DNA of 64,000 bases. It comes from JACVRW01 sp963846505 (GTDB taxonomy: Bacteria > Actinomycetota > Thermoleophilia > Solirubrobacterales > Thermoleophilaceae). How positions within the stretch are numbered: position 1 is the first letter of the stretch; the number at the start of each line of letters is the position of its first letter. Location: positions 124,001 to 188,000 of the forward strand of contig CAWJWD010000001.1 of the NCBI GenBank assembly GCA_963846505.1. Reading direction: 5' to 3'. Positions 1 through 10,233 of the stretch are shown here, piece by piece. Position numbers and translations under genes: made by a program. The notes below the pieces were generated by a model. It was not told the origin of the DNA. It was given only the letters and a program-made list of their open reading frames with translations, and did not search any database.

Positions 1-1465
1 AGTTCTGTGGGTTCACCTCGCTGGCGAGCCACGCCGCGGTATCCGTGCGGTTGCCCGCACCCAACCGGCGCACCAGCGGCGACGCCAGGGTCGTGCTGAA
101 CGTGGTTTCGGAACTCGTAACGCTCGCCGCGTTGAAGGCCTTTGTCGCCACCAGGCGCACTCGGTACTCCGTATTGGGCTCGAGGCCGGTGGCCGCCTGG
201 CTCACGGCGACGTCCGACGTCCCGCTGCCGATGGAGACGTCGCTGGAAGGGACCGCCGTCCAGTTCCCCCCGTCGGTCGAGTACTCGAAGTGGTAGCTCG
301 TCGTGGGAGGCCCCTGCGGATTGATCGAACCGTTGAACGTCGCTCCAGTCGCCGTGACCTCGGTGACCGGGCTGATCGAGGCAGTTGGAGCGGCCACGTC
401 ATCCACCACCATTACTTGCCGACCGAACCGGTCCGACGCATAGATGCGCCCGGTGGACGACCGCACCGCGAGACCCGCCACGGCGAAGCCGGCATCCCCG
501 GCGTGCAGGTCGACTCCCGCGCCGTCGGCGGCGACTTCGACGATTCCCTTGCTGCTGAAATCGCTGTTGTAGGCCGCGATGAAGACGTGATCACTTGCCG
601 GGTCGATGGCCAGGTCCGGGTTGTCGGCCACGTTCGCGACCCCGGAGCCGAACAAGGAATCGAACGTGCCGGCCGCACTAAAGCGCTGGACGCGGAAGTT
701 GTCGGTATCCAGCACGTAGAGACGCCCGAGCGAATCCACGGCCACGCGACGGGGGCGCAAGAACTCGCCTTCACCGGAGCCGCCAGCCACCGTCCCGATC
801 TGCGATTGATAGACGCCGGCGCTGCTGAAACGCTGGATGCGGTTGTTGTCGGTGTCGGCGACATACACGTCCTGCGACACAGGGTCCACCGCCACGCCCT
901 GCGGAAGGTTGAACTCTCCGTCTCCGCTGCCGGCGCTACCAAACTGATCTAGGTATGCACCGTCCGCGCTGAACTTCTGGACGCGCGCGTTCAAGTTGTC
1001 CGCTAGGTACACCGAGCCGTCTACCTGATCTACGGCTATCTGCGGAGACACGGGCGCAAAGTCGGACGATCGCTCGGCCAGGAACGAGAACTGGCCCTCG
1101 CCCGAGCCCTGAGTGCCCGCTCCGCAGACGGCGGTGCACACTTCGAAGGTCTCCGCGCCAGTCGCTACGCCCCAACCCCACGCGCCCAGAAACTCACCCG
1201 CAGCGGAGAATCGCAGTATTCGCTGCCCTCCAACACCACCCTCCGTGGCGGCATCGACGACGTAGACGTCGCCGGAACCCTGATTTACCGCAACGCCGCT
1301 GGCCCCCGTGAACTGGCCGGGACCCGTGCCAGGTCCGCCCATGGTCTCCAAGACTGCTTTTCCCGCGCTCGCAACCGATACGCCACCCACCAGGGAGACC
1401 ACGCACATGGCGCCCACGGCAGCGGCAACGAGAGCCGAACGAGACCACACAGCGCACCCAAACAT
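1..1465 (-). CDS. Secreted NHL-repeat / fibronectin-III protein, 3' end beyond window
   Basis: The ATG at 1465 is preceded by GAGGAGAGG about ten bases upstream, and the frame stays open to the window edge (488 codons), so the C terminus is missing. Residues 1-36 form a signal peptide (hydrophobic run SALVAAAVGAMCVVSLVGG, then VASA). Next come NHL-type propeller blades, recognisable by repeated GVAVDPVSQDVYVADTDNNR- and RVQRFSAAGTF-like units. From about residue 350 there are FN3-like segments with NPQGPPTTSYHFEYSTDGG, a form common in secreted actinobacterial proteins. It is probably an extracellular or wall-associated binding protein; the ligand is unknown. It diverges from the gene at 1869. 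Confidence 0.75.
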   Translation of the reverse strand, partial: MFGCAVWSRSALVAAAVGAMCVVSLVGGVSVASAGKAVLETMGGPGTGPGQFTGASGVAVNQGSGDVYVVDAATEGGVGGQRILRFSAAGEFLGAWGWGVATGAETFEVCTAVCGAGTQGSGEGQFSFLAERSSDFAPVSPQIAVDQVDGSVYLADNLNARVQKFSADGAYLDQFGSAGSGDGEFNLPQGVAVDPVSQDVYVADTDNNRIQRFSSAGVYQSQIGTVAGGSGEGEFLRPRRVAVDSLGRLYVLDTDNFRVQRFSAAGTFDSLFGSGVANVADNPDLAIDPASDHVFIAAYNSDFSSKGIVEVAADGAGVDLHAGDAGFAVAGLAVRSSTGRIYASDRFGRQVMVVDDVAAPTASISPVTEVTATGATFNGSINPQGPPTTSYHFEYSTDGGNWTAVPSSDVSIGSGTSDVAVSQAATGLEPNTEYRVRLVATKAFNAASVTSSETTFSTTLASPLVRRLGAGNRTDTAAWLASEVNPQN

Positions 1466-1868
1466 GAAGCCAGTCCTCTCCTCGCCAAGCAACGCCTACT
1501 GCTCCTCCAAGTCACTGAAGGCCCAGGCGCTTCAGCACTGGACCCGTCCAACTCCCCCGGCTAACAGGACGCTACGAGCCTTGGCGGAACCATAGACGAA
1601 GGCGTTTTCAGTGTCAACACCACCGCCGTTGCCGATCGGTGCAACAAGCGAGCGGGTTGCTAAAGGCTTCATACTTTGATTGTTTTTTGTCGTTCGGTCA
1701 GCTATTGTCTTTCCATTAGCTCCTCTAGAGAAAGGAGTTCTGTCCACGTTCTTGCTGTCAGGACCTGATCCCGGGAGTTTCCACCCCTCTTTTTGGGGTT
1801 TCTACCCTCTTTGGGGGATGTTCCCTCTTCCGCCCCGGCTTGGTGCCGGAGAAAGGCATTCGACCAAC
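1466..1868. other. Divergent intergenic region without a convincing gene
   Basis: About 400 bases separate the minus-strand NHL gene from the plus-strand gene at 1869. The stretch around 1660-1740 is clearly more AT-rich than its surroundings, as expected of a promoter region. Apart from the tandem C/G-block motif at 1783-1818 and the ribosome site at 1848-1856, I see nothing I can name. The open frames here lack the strong G/C third-position bias of genuine genes. Confidence 0.5.
1783..1818. promoter_or_regulatory. Tandem ACCC-T-rich-GGGG motif, 21 bp apart
   Basis: Two copies of the same imperfect dyad, ACCCCTCTTTTTGGGG at 1783-1798 and ACCCTCTTTGGGGG at 1804-1817, start exactly 21 bp apart, which is two helical turns. 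They lie 50-85 bp upstream of the start codon at 1869. The spacing and dyad form suggest cooperative binding of a dimeric regulator on one face of the helix. No regulator is identified. Confidence 0.35.
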
Positions 1869-2501
1869 ATGAAGACCCTCACCACCCGTGGCCTGCTGCT
1901 GGCCGCAACCATGATGGCCGCGCTGGCAGTCGTGGTCGTACCCGCTCAAGCAACGCCCACACCCCTCGGAGCGACCATCTCAGCAAGCTCCAACGACTCC
2001 TCATTTGCCAACAGCGCAGGCATCAGAGTCACCTGCCCCAACAGCGACTTCACAGGCGCAATCTCTGCCGACGGAAGAAACATCTCAGGCAGACTGACCT
2101 TCTTCTCCACGAGAACGACCGACTGTAGAGAGAGCATCCTCGGCACCAGAGTGACCGTCAGCTGCAGAGGATCCACGACAGCCAGAGACAACGGCAGATC
2201 AGTAGCCGGCACCAGCATCTCAGGCGACATCACGCTCGATAGAGCAGACTTCGAATGCTCAATCAGCGTCGCCCTCGCAGGATGCACCATCACAGTCAGA
2301 GGCAGCTCACAAGCCGGTGCCTTCGCAAATGCAGCGACATTCCAACAGGCGACCCAGTTACTCACAGTCAGAATCACTGGACTCATCTCCCACGGATCCG
2401 GCGGGATCTGCGGCGGGATGAACCAAGCATCCAGCTTCACAGCGTCATACAGAGTGATAGCCGTCAATGGCAGAGTTGGCGGGAGAATCACCATCTCATA
2501 A
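1869..2501 (+). CDS. Small exported protein of unknown function with AGA-coded arginines
   Basis: The start ATG at 1869 follows GGAGAAAGG (1848-1856). The product is 210 residues. Residues 1-31 form a signal peptide (MKTLTTRGLLLAATMMAALA, then a VVVVPAQA cleavage region). The mature part is rich in Ser, Thr, Gly and Ala with alternating polar/hydrophobic residues, suggesting a beta-sandwich, and has several cysteines (VTCPNS, TTDC, VSC, FECS, AGCT, GGICGG) that could form disulfides. I do not recognise the family. All 15 Arg codons after the signal peptide are AGA, against CGN in neighbouring genes; only the Arg in the signal peptide is CGT. A hairpin terminator follows at 2515, and a broken relative of its C terminus lies at 2584-2678. 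Confidence 0.7.
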   Translation: MKTLTTRGLLLAATMMAALAVVVVPAQATPTPLGATISASSNDSSFANSAGIRVTCPNSDFTGAISADGRNISGRLTFFSTRTTDCRESILGTRVTVSCRGSTTARDNGRSVAGTSISGDITLDRADFECSISVALAGCTITVRGSSQAGAFANAATFQQATQLLTVRITGLISHGSGGICGGMNQASSFTASYRVIAVNGRVGGRITIS

Positions 2502-2514
2502 CCCCACTACGGAT

Positions 2515-2542
2515 GAGGGGGCTGGCATACGCCGGCCCCCTC
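2515..2542 (+). terminator. Hairpin terminator of the gene at 1869
   Basis: GAGGGGGCTGGC and GCCGGCCCCCTC form a 12-bp stem with one G-T wobble around an ATAC loop. It is followed by a pyrimidine-rich run (TCTCCTCTTC) and sits 14 bases after the stop codon. Confidence 0.7.
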
Positions 2543-2583
2543 TCCTCTTCATCTTCTCGAAGGAGACTCAGACCACCCAGGGG

Positions 2584-2678
2584 GCCGACGAAGAAACATC
2601 TCAGCCAACTTCACGGACCCATACAGAGCCATCATCCTGTCAGCGGCAGACCAGACTCAAGAAATCACCATGTCATAG
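2584..2678 (+). pseudogene. Degenerate C-terminal fragment of a paralogue of the 1869 gene
   Basis: Bases 2584-2604 match 2067-2088 in the intact gene except for one missing G (GCCGACG then AAGAAACATC), encoding the ADGRNIS segment out of frame. The match then jumps directly to a copy of the last two dozen codons. NFTDPYRAII ending in EITMS and TAG at 2676-2678 corresponds to SFTASYRVIA ending in RITIS in the intact protein. The fragment therefore combines a large internal deletion with a frameshift and has no start codon. It retains an AGA Arg codon (2625-2627). It is a remnant of an old tandem duplication. Confidence 0.6.
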
Positions 2679-2728
2679 TCCGTCGCCCATTTAGATCACG
2701 TTTAGTTTATTATGGCATAGTAATTTTC

Positions 2729-3379
2729 ATGCGCAATACGCTCTTGATCCTTAGTCTAATTGTCGTAGCTGTGGTAGCCGGCTGTGGCAGCGACGAGGGC
2801 GACGAGGCATCGCAGGGCTTCAAGGTCGCGATCCGGGTAGGAGACGTCGAGATCTCGGATGCGGTGGTCGCACGCACCATCCGGGAGCTCTGGCCGCTCG
2901 GTGCCGGCGACGGCGGGACGAAGGTCAGACCGCCGGACTTCACCGCCTGCGTCGATGCGAAGCAACCCCAGACCGAAAGCCAGGCCGAATACGAGAGACG
3001 GGTCTGCAAGGAGCTGTACGAGGCTCACGAGCGCTTCGCCGTGAGTCATCTGATTCAACTCACGTGGGCCCGGATGGAGGCTCGGGCTCGTGGCCTCGAG
3101 CCGACCAAAGCAGACCTGCGGCGGATGATGAACCGGCAGCTGGATACGTTGACGCCGGCCGCTGTCCGCCAGGTCCGCGGCTCTGAGCAGAGGCGGCGGG
3201 CGTTGCTCGCAAGCGTCGAGACCGGGGAGCGCAATCGCCGTCTCGTCGAGGCTTTGAACACCACGCCGGAATCGCTCAGCCGCAGCCTCGCGCGCCGCTT
3301 CGAGGATCGCACTCGCTGCGCACCCAGGTATCGGGTGGTCGAGCTGCCCGAGTGCACGGGCGCGTTGGCGGTCCAGTAG
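2729..3379 (+). CDS. SurA-like N-domain lipoprotein (foldase-related)
   Basis: The product has 216 residues. A lipoprotein signal ends at VVAGC with Cys19 as the lipidation site, after the hydrophobic stretch LLILSLIVVAVVAG. The mature protein begins with a charged linker (GSDEGDE) and a VGDVEIS segment typical of the start of SurA/PrsA-like chaperones, followed by a helical region rich in Arg and Glu. No parvulin isomerase domain is present, so it is probably a chaperone-only or degenerate relative. Its C-terminal RCAPRYRVVELPECTG resembles the C terminus of the parvulin lipoprotein at 10819-11730 (FCSRRLLVPECRNG). The upstream sequence TTTAGTTTATTATGGCATAG is unusually AT-rich and may hold the promoter. 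It runs convergently towards atpC. Confidence 0.6.
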   Translation: MRNTLLILSLIVVAVVAGCGSDEGDEASQGFKVAIRVGDVEISDAVVARTIRELWPLGAGDGGTKVRPPDFTACVDAKQPQTESQAEYERRVCKELYEAHERFAVSHLIQLTWARMEARARGLEPTKADLRRMMNRQLDTLTPAAVRQVRGSEQRRRALLASVETGERNRRLVEALNTTPESLSRSLARRFEDRTRCAPRYRVVELPECTGALAVQ

Positions 3380-3392
3380 CTAGCTCGATGGG

Positions 3393-3810
3393 CTACGAAG
3401 CGCTGGAACCGACGTCGAGGAACGCCTCGTAGCGCTTGACCTCGCGCTCGGCTCGCGCGCGCTCTTCGGACTCCTCGTCGGCCCGCTCGACCGTCTCGCG
3501 CGCCTCCTTCAACCGGGCCTCGAAAGCACCGCGGTCGATGTCCTCCGGGGCGATCGCCTCCTCGACCAGCACCAGCGCCGAGTTGTCGACCACCTGCAGG
3601 TAGCCCTCGCCCTGGGCGAAGCGCACGATCTCCGACTCCGACTTGTAGAGCCGCAACTCGGTCGGCTCGAGGATCGCCATCAGCGGCGCGTGGTTGGCGA
3701 GCACGCCGATCGAGCCCGGTGACCGTGCGGGTGGAGACCATCTCCACCTCGTCGGCGAACACCTGGCCCTCCGGCGTGAGGACCTCGACCTTGAAGGACG
3801 AGCGGGCCAT
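3393..3810 (-). CDS. atpC: F1Fo ATP synthase epsilon subunit (frameshifted in this sequence)
   Basis: This is the last gene of the ATP synthase operon. The epsilon subunit sits on the central stalk and regulates hydrolysis. The N-terminal half reads MARSSFKVEVLTPEGQVFAD and continues EVEMVSTRTVTG. The frame then breaks near 3715-3722 and resumes as VLANHAPLMAIL, which is the family signature, followed by a C-terminal helical hairpin rich in Glu/Arg that ends VGSSAS. The intact length would be about 138 residues, normal for the family. The start ATG overlaps the atpD stop (TGATG), indicating translational coupling. The break is most likely a sequencing indel. Confidence 0.9.
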
Positions 3811-5333
3811 CAGCCCTCGGAACCGCCCTCGGCGTTGCCGTCGTCGGTGCTGTCGCCGCGGTCGACTCGTCGGCCTCGTCCTTCTCGCGCGCGCCGCGGG
3901 CGTCCTCGATCACCTGCTCGATCGTGCCCTTGAGCAGGAACGCACGCTCGGGGATCTCGTCGTGCTTGCCCTCGATGATCTCGCGGAACGAGCGCACCGT
4001 CTCCTCGATCGGCACGTACTCGCCCGGCAGGCCGGTGAACTGCTCGGCCACGAAGAACGGCTGGCTCAAGAAGCGCTCGACCTTGCGGGCGCGCTGCACC
4101 GTCACCTTGTCCTCGTCCGACAGCTCATCGATGCCGAGGATCGCGATGATGTCCTGCAGCTCCTTGTAGCGCTGCAGGATCTCGCGCACCTGGTTGGCGA
4201 CCTGGAAGTGCTCCTCGCCGACGATGTCCGGCTTGAGGATCGTCGAGGTCGAGTCGAGCGGGTCGACGGCCGGGTAGATGCCCTTCTCGGAGATCGACCG
4301 CGAGAGCGTCGTCGTCGCGTTGAGGTGCGCGAACACCGACGCGGGCGCCGGGTCGGTCAGGTCGTCCGCGGGCACGTAGATCGCCTGCACCGACGTGACC
4401 GAGCCCTGGCGGGTCGAGGTGATCCGCTCCTGGAGCTGGCCCATCTCCGTCTCCAGCGTCGGCTGGTAGCCCACCTGGGAGGGCATCCGGCCCAGCAGCG
4501 CCGAGACCTCGGAGCCCGCCTGCACGAAGCGGAAGATGTTGTCGATGAACAGCAGCACGTCCTGGCCCTGCTCGCGGAAGTACTCCGCCATCGTCAGGCC
4601 CGACAGCGCCACGCGCATGCGCGCGCCGGGCGGCTCGTTCATCTGGCCGAACACCAGCATCGTCTTGTCGATGACGCCGGACTCGGTCATCTCGACCCAG
4701 AGGTCGTTGCCCTCGCGCGAGCGCTCGCCGACGCCGCAGAAGGCGGACAGGCCGCCGTGCTCGCGGGCGAGGTTGGCGATCAGCTCCTGGATCAGCACCG
4801 TCTTGCCGACGCCGGCGCCGCCGAACAGGCCGACCTTGCCGCCGCGGGCGTACGGGGCGAGCAGGTCGACGACCTTGATGCCGGTCTCGAACAGCTCGGT
4901 GGTCGGCTTCAGGTTCTCGACCGTCGGCGCCGGAGCGGTGGATCGGCCAGCGCTCCTCGTACTCGACGTCGCCGGCGTCGTCGATCGGGTCGCCGAGCAG
5001 GTTGAAGATGCGGCCGAGCGTGCCCTTGCCCACCGGCACCGTGATCGGGCCGCCGGTGTCGCGCACCTGCACGCCGCGGGCGAGGCCGTCGGTGGCGTCC
5101 ATGGCGACCGCGCGCACGCGGTCGTCGCCGAGGTGCTGCTGGACCTCGAGCACGAGCAGGCTGTCCTCGCCGTCGGCGTCCTTGAGGTCGACCTCGAGCG
5201 CGTTGTAGATCTCGGGCAGCTCGCCGGCCGGGAACGCGACCTCGACGACCACGCCCTGGACCTCCTCGATGGTCCCGACGGCCGCGGCGTCGCCGCCCGA
5301 CTGCTGCTGCTGTACCTGCGTTCCGGCTTCCAC
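3810..5333 (-). CDS. atpD: F1Fo ATP synthase beta subunit (two compensating frameshifts)
   Basis: Catalytic subunit of F1. The GTG start at 5333 follows AGGAGAACGAGA. Visible signatures are the Walker A loop GGAGVGKT, GVGERSREGNDLW, the Walker B region VLLFIDNIFRF, and RMPSQVGYQPTL. The frame breaks near 4940 (after EERWPIHRS, resuming at APTVENLKPT) and again near 3860-3870. After the second break the natural ending is an acidic, Gly-rich tail whose TGA overlaps the atpC ATG. The two breaks cancel, giving a nominal length of about 507 residues, slightly longer than usual because of the acidic tail. The strong conservation on both sides argues for sequence errors rather than decay. Confidence 0.93.
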
Positions 5334-5351
5334 TCTCGTTCTCCTAACGCC

Positions 5352-6260
5352 TTATCGAAGTCCCTCGGCCCCGGCGACGACCTCCATGATCTCCTGGGTG
5401 ATCTCCGCCTGACGCTGGCGGTTTGCCTCCAGGGTGAGGTCGTCGATGAGGTCACCTGCATTGTCAGAGGCGCTGCGCATCGCGGACATGCGCGCGCCGT
5501 GCTCGGACGCCGTCGACTCCAGCAGCGCCCGGTAGATCGAGATCTCGACGTAGTCCGGCACCAGCCGGGCGAGGATCTCCTCGGGGTCCGGCTCGTAGAT
5601 CCAGAGCGCGCGGCCGTGCGGCGTCGTCCTCGTCGCGCGAGTCGCTCGCCCTCGTCGCCGCCGAGGATGTCCGCCTGCTGCAGCGGCAGCAGCGTCTCGA
5701 CGCGCACGTCCTGCTGCATCGCCGAGACGTAGCCGTTGTAGATGATCTCGACGCGGTCGACCTTGCCGTCCACGTAGGCGGCGGTCAGGCCGTCGGCGAT
5801 CGCGCGCGCGTCCGAGAAGGCGGGGCGGTCGGTGAAGCCCGTCCAGACCCCTCCCGTCTCGAGCCCGCGGAAGTTCAGCGAGGACTCGCCGCGGCGCCCG
5901 GACGCGTACCAGAGCACCTGCTTGCCCTCGGCCTTCAGCTCCGCCGCGCGGCGGTTGCCGGCGCGGATGATCTGCGAGTTGAACGGGCCTGCGAGGCCGC
6001 GGTCGCCCGTCACTAGATGGAGCGCGACGGTCTCGACCTGCTCCTTCTCCTGCAGGATCGGCAGCGACGGGCACGTTGTCGGCCGCCTCCGAGGCACGCC
6101 GGGTCATGCGCCGGATCGCGTCCGCGTACGGGCGCAGCTCCTCGATCCGCTGCTCGGCCCGACGCAGACGCGCGGCGGCGACCATCTCCATCGCGCGCGT
6201 GATCTTGCGGATGTTCTTGACGGAGCCGATGCGGCTGCGGATGTCCTTGACGCTTGCCAT
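5352..6260 (-). CDS. atpG: F1Fo ATP synthase gamma subunit (two frameshifts)
   Basis: Rotor shaft of F1. The N terminus MASVKDIRSRIGSVKNIRKI and the following TRAMEMVAAARLRRA are the classic gamma signature. The C terminus ends with SASDNAGDLIDDLTLEANRQ, RQAEITQEIMEVVAGAEGLR. The frame breaks near 6075 (after EAADNVP, resuming at LPILQEKEQVET) and near 5630 (after GDEGERLA, resuming before GRALWIYEPDPEE), with a net shift of zero over 303 codons. It lies between atpA and atpD in the standard order. Confidence 0.92.
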   Translation of the reverse strand: MASVKDIRSRIGSVKNIRKITRAMEMVAAARLRRAEQRIEELRPYADAIRRMTRRASEAADNVPVAADPAGEGAGRDRRAPSSDGRPRPRRPVQLADHPRRQPPRGGAEGRGQAGALVRVRAPRRVLAELPRARDGRGLDGLHRPPRLLGRARDRRRPDRRLRGRQGRPRRDHLQRLRLGDAAGRARRDAAAAAAGGHPRRRRGRATRATRTTPHGRALWIYEPDPEEILARLVPDYVEISIYRALLESTASEHGARMSAMRSASDNAGDLIDDLTLEANRQRQAEITQEIMEVVAGAEGLR

Positions 6261-6286
6261 GGCGCGTTACCCGAAGGCGTCGCCGG

Positions 6287-7932
<1,646 letters not shown>

Positions 7933-7946
7933 TGCCAATCTCTCCC

Positions 7947-8480
7947 CTAGGCCGCCTTCGCGACCTGCTTGCGTAGCTGTTCAAGTCGGTTGCGGACGCT
8001 CGCGTCGAGCACCATGTTCCCGACGCGCACGACCAGGCCGCCGAGCAGGTCCGGGTCGACCTTGGAGCTCAGCTCCACGCGCCGGCCGGTCTGCTCCTCG
8101 ATGCGCTTGCCGACGTCCTGAACCAGCTGGTCGTCGAGCTCGACCGCGCTCGTGACGGTCACCGGCAGGAGCTTGTTCTCCTTTGCCCAGAGCGCGTCGA
8201 GCGCGCGGCGGATGCGCGGCAGCACCGGCATGCGGTGGCGCTCGGCGAGCAGCTCGAGGAAGTTCACCAGCCGCTCGTCGCCGTCCGAGACGACGCGCTC
8301 GACCCCGTCCCGCTTCTCGTCGGACGAGAAGTACGGCGAGTAGAAGAACAGGCGCAGGTTGCCGTCCTGTTCGAGCGCGTCGGCGAACTCGCCGAGCTCG
8401 TCGTGCACGCGATCGAGGACGCCGTGCTCCTTGGCGACCTCGAACAGGGCACGCGAGTAGACGTCGGCGAGCTCTTCCAT
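7947..8480 (-). CDS. atpH: F1Fo ATP synthase delta subunit
   Basis: The 177-residue peripheral-stalk subunit links b to alpha. The N terminus MEELADVYSRALFEVAKEHG is the family signature. The C-terminal domain carries SSKVDPDLLGGLVVRVGNMV and DASVRNRLEQLRKQV, which is the strongly conserved closing motif. The frame is intact. It is spaced three bases from the atpF stop and about 14 bases upstream of atpA. Confidence 0.95.
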   Translation of the reverse strand: MEELADVYSRALFEVAKEHGVLDRVHDELGEFADALEQDGNLRLFFYSPYFSSDEKRDGVERVVSDGDERLVNFLELLAERHRMPVLPRIRRALDALWAKENKLLPVTVTSAVELDDQLVQDVGKRIEEQTGRRVELSSKVDPDLLGGLVVRVGNMVLDASVRNRLEQLRKQVAKAA

Positions 8481-8483
8481 CGA

Positions 8484-9044
8484 CTAGTTCCTCGACTCCT
8501 CGCCGGCGAGCGTCGAGAAGTCGACCTCGCTCAGCGCATCCTCGATCAGACGCCGGTGATCGTCGGGCGTCAGCGACTTGCGCGTCACCTTCTCGGTGGC
8601 GAGCACCGTCAGGTCGGCGACCTCCTTGCGGATCTCGTCGACCGCGCGGCGGGTCTCGGCCTCGATGTCGCGGCGCGTGGCCTCCATCAGCTCCTCACGC
8701 TGCTGACGGGCCGCGGCCTTCGACTCGTCGGCGAGGCCGTCCGCGGCCTTGCGGGCACGCGCGACGATGTCCTCGGCCTGCTCGCGAGCCTCGCGCAGAC
8801 GTGCGCGGTACTCCTCGAGCAACTGGTCGGCCTCGACCTTGGTCCGCTCTGCATGCTCGATCGACTCCTCGATCGCCTTGCGGCGCTTGTCGAGCGCCTC
8901 TGCGATGCGTGGGAACGCGAGCTTGTTGAGCAGCCAGAGCGTGATGCCGAAGGCGAGCAGCGTCCAGATCATCAACCCCACGCTGGGGGTGACGAGGAAG
9001 CTGCCTCCCTCCTCTTCCGCCGCGGCTGCCAGGAACGTGACCAT
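8484..9044 (-). CDS. atpF: F1Fo ATP synthase b subunit
   Basis: The product has 186 residues and anchors the peripheral stalk. A single membrane helix (VGLMIWTLLAFGITLWLLNK, about residues 23-42) is followed by a long Arg/Glu/Ala-rich coiled coil typical of subunit b, including EALDKRRKAIEESIEHAERT. The short extracytoplasmic N terminus MVTFLAAAAEEEGG is acidic. It lies four bases downstream of atpE and just before atpH in the canonical order. Confidence 0.95.
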   Translation of the reverse strand: MVTFLAAAAEEEGGSFLVTPSVGLMIWTLLAFGITLWLLNKLAFPRIAEALDKRRKAIEESIEHAERTKVEADQLLEEYRARLREAREQAEDIVARARKAADGLADESKAAARQQREELMEATRRDIEAETRRAVDEIRKEVADLTVLATEKVTRKSLTPDDHRRLIEDALSEVDFSTLAGEESRN

Positions 9045-9048
9045 CGGC

Positions 9049-9315
9049 CTAGAGGAAGAAGGCGATGAGGCCGAAGATGAACGCGTAGAAGACGATCGCC
9101 TCGGTGAGTGCGAAGCCGAGCCACTGGATGCTCGTGATCTCCTCGCGCATCTCGGGCTGACGGGTGACCGACTCGATCACCTTGCCGAAGATGTAGCCGA
9201 CGCCGATGCCCGGGCCGATCGTCCCCAGGCCGGCTCCGACGCCGAGTGCGATCGCCTTGAGACCGTCCGTCGGGTCGGCCGCCTGAGCGATTGGAAGCAG
9301 TGCTGCGAGATCCAT
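9049..9315 (-). CDS. atpE: F1Fo ATP synthase c subunit (proteolipid)
   Basis: The 88-residue hairpin forms the rotor ring. Helix 1 has the glycine motif GVGAGLGTIGPGIGVG (residues 25-40), the polar loop has RQPEMREE (52-59), and helix 2 carries the ion-binding Glu72 in FALTEAIVFYAF. The residues around Glu72 look like a proton-type rather than sodium-type site. The N terminus is longer than the minimal family form (LLPIAQAADPTDG). Confidence 0.96.
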   Translation of the reverse strand: MDLAALLPIAQAADPTDGLKAIALGVGAGLGTIGPGIGVGYIFGKVIESVTRQPEMREEITSIQWLGFALTEAIVFYAFIFGLIAFFL

Positions 9316-9330
9316 TTTGAGATCCCCTCC

Positions 9331-10233
9331 TTAGTGCCCTTCGGCGGCGGTTGCCTCGCCGAAGTAGATAGACGTGAGCGTGGCGAAGATGAAGGCCTGG
9401 AGCGTCGCGATCAGGCCGACCTCCAAGATGAAGAAGACGATCGCGACCGGCAGCGTGACCGCACCGAGGGCCGCGAGGCCCAGCAGGACCGCCAGGCCGC
9501 CGCCCATGAACAGGATCAGCAGGTGGCCGGCGAGGATGTTCGCGAACAGTCGCACCGACAGCGAGATCACCCGCATGAACTGCGAGATCGCCTCGATGAA
9601 GAAGATCGGGACGCGCATCGCGGGCGGCGTGCCGCGCGGGATCCAGCCCTTGACGTAGGGGACAAGGCCCTTCGCCCGCACGCCCTCGATCTGGTAGGAG
9701 ACGAAGACCACGAGCGTGAGCACAAGCGGCACGGACAGGTTCGCGGTCGCGGCGTAGAGCGCGAAGGCCGGGAACTCGATGCCGAAGATGTCAATCGTCT
9801 CGTGCGTGTTGGTCGGCAGCGGGATGTAGCCGATCATGTTCGAGAACCAGATGAAGAAGAACAGCGTCGCGACGAACGGGAACCAGCGCTTCGCCATCTT
9901 CGCGTCCATGTTGCCGCGCGTGATGTTCGTGTAGGTGAGGTCGTACGCGGCCTCGATGGCGGTCTGGACGCGGTTCGGCTTCTGCGTCATCTTGCGCGCG
10001 ATCAAGATCATCGTCAGGGCCGTCAGCGCGCAGGCGATGAAGACGTAGAGCACGGCCTTGTTGATGCTGAGGTCGAGTCCGCCGATGTGGATGTCGATCC
10101 ACGGCGTGAGGCGGAACTCCTCCTGCGGCTTGAACGCCTCGTTCTTGCCGTCGCTGCCGAAGATCGCGAAGACCACGACCACGATCAGCAGGTAGAGGCC
10201 GAGGCCGATCAGGACCTTGCTGCGGGTCTTCAT
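9331..10233 (-). CDS. atpB: F1Fo ATP synthase a subunit
   Basis: The 300-residue membrane stator carries the proton half-channels. The essential arginine is Arg228 in SLSVRLFANILAGH. Other conserved blocks are MAKRWFPFVATLFFFI, SNMIGYIPLPTNTHET and the C-terminal FATLTSIYFGEA. I chose the ATG at 10233, which overlaps the atpI-like stop (ATGA), over an in-frame ATG 51 bases upstream that lies inside atpI. Confidence 0.95.
   Translation of the reverse strand: MKTRSKVLIGLGLYLLIVVVVFAIFGSDGKNEAFKPQEEFRLTPWIDIHIGGLDLSINKAVLYVFIACALTALTMILIARKMTQKPNRVQTAIEAAYDLTYTNITRGNMDAKMAKRWFPFVATLFFFIWFSNMIGYIPLPTNTHETIDIFGIEFPAFALYAATANLSVPLVLTLVVFVSYQIEGVRAKGLVPYVKGWIPRGTPPAMRVPIFFIEAISQFMRVISLSVRLFANILAGHLLILFMGGGLAVLLGLAALGAVTLPVAIVFFILEVGLIATLQAFIFATLTSIYFGEATAAEGH

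Noticed and set aside
3680..6097. A single long open frame spanning parts of atpG, atpD and atpC
   Set aside because: It is a mosaic produced by frameshifts; the conserved pieces belong to three separate subunits with their own starts and ribosome sites.
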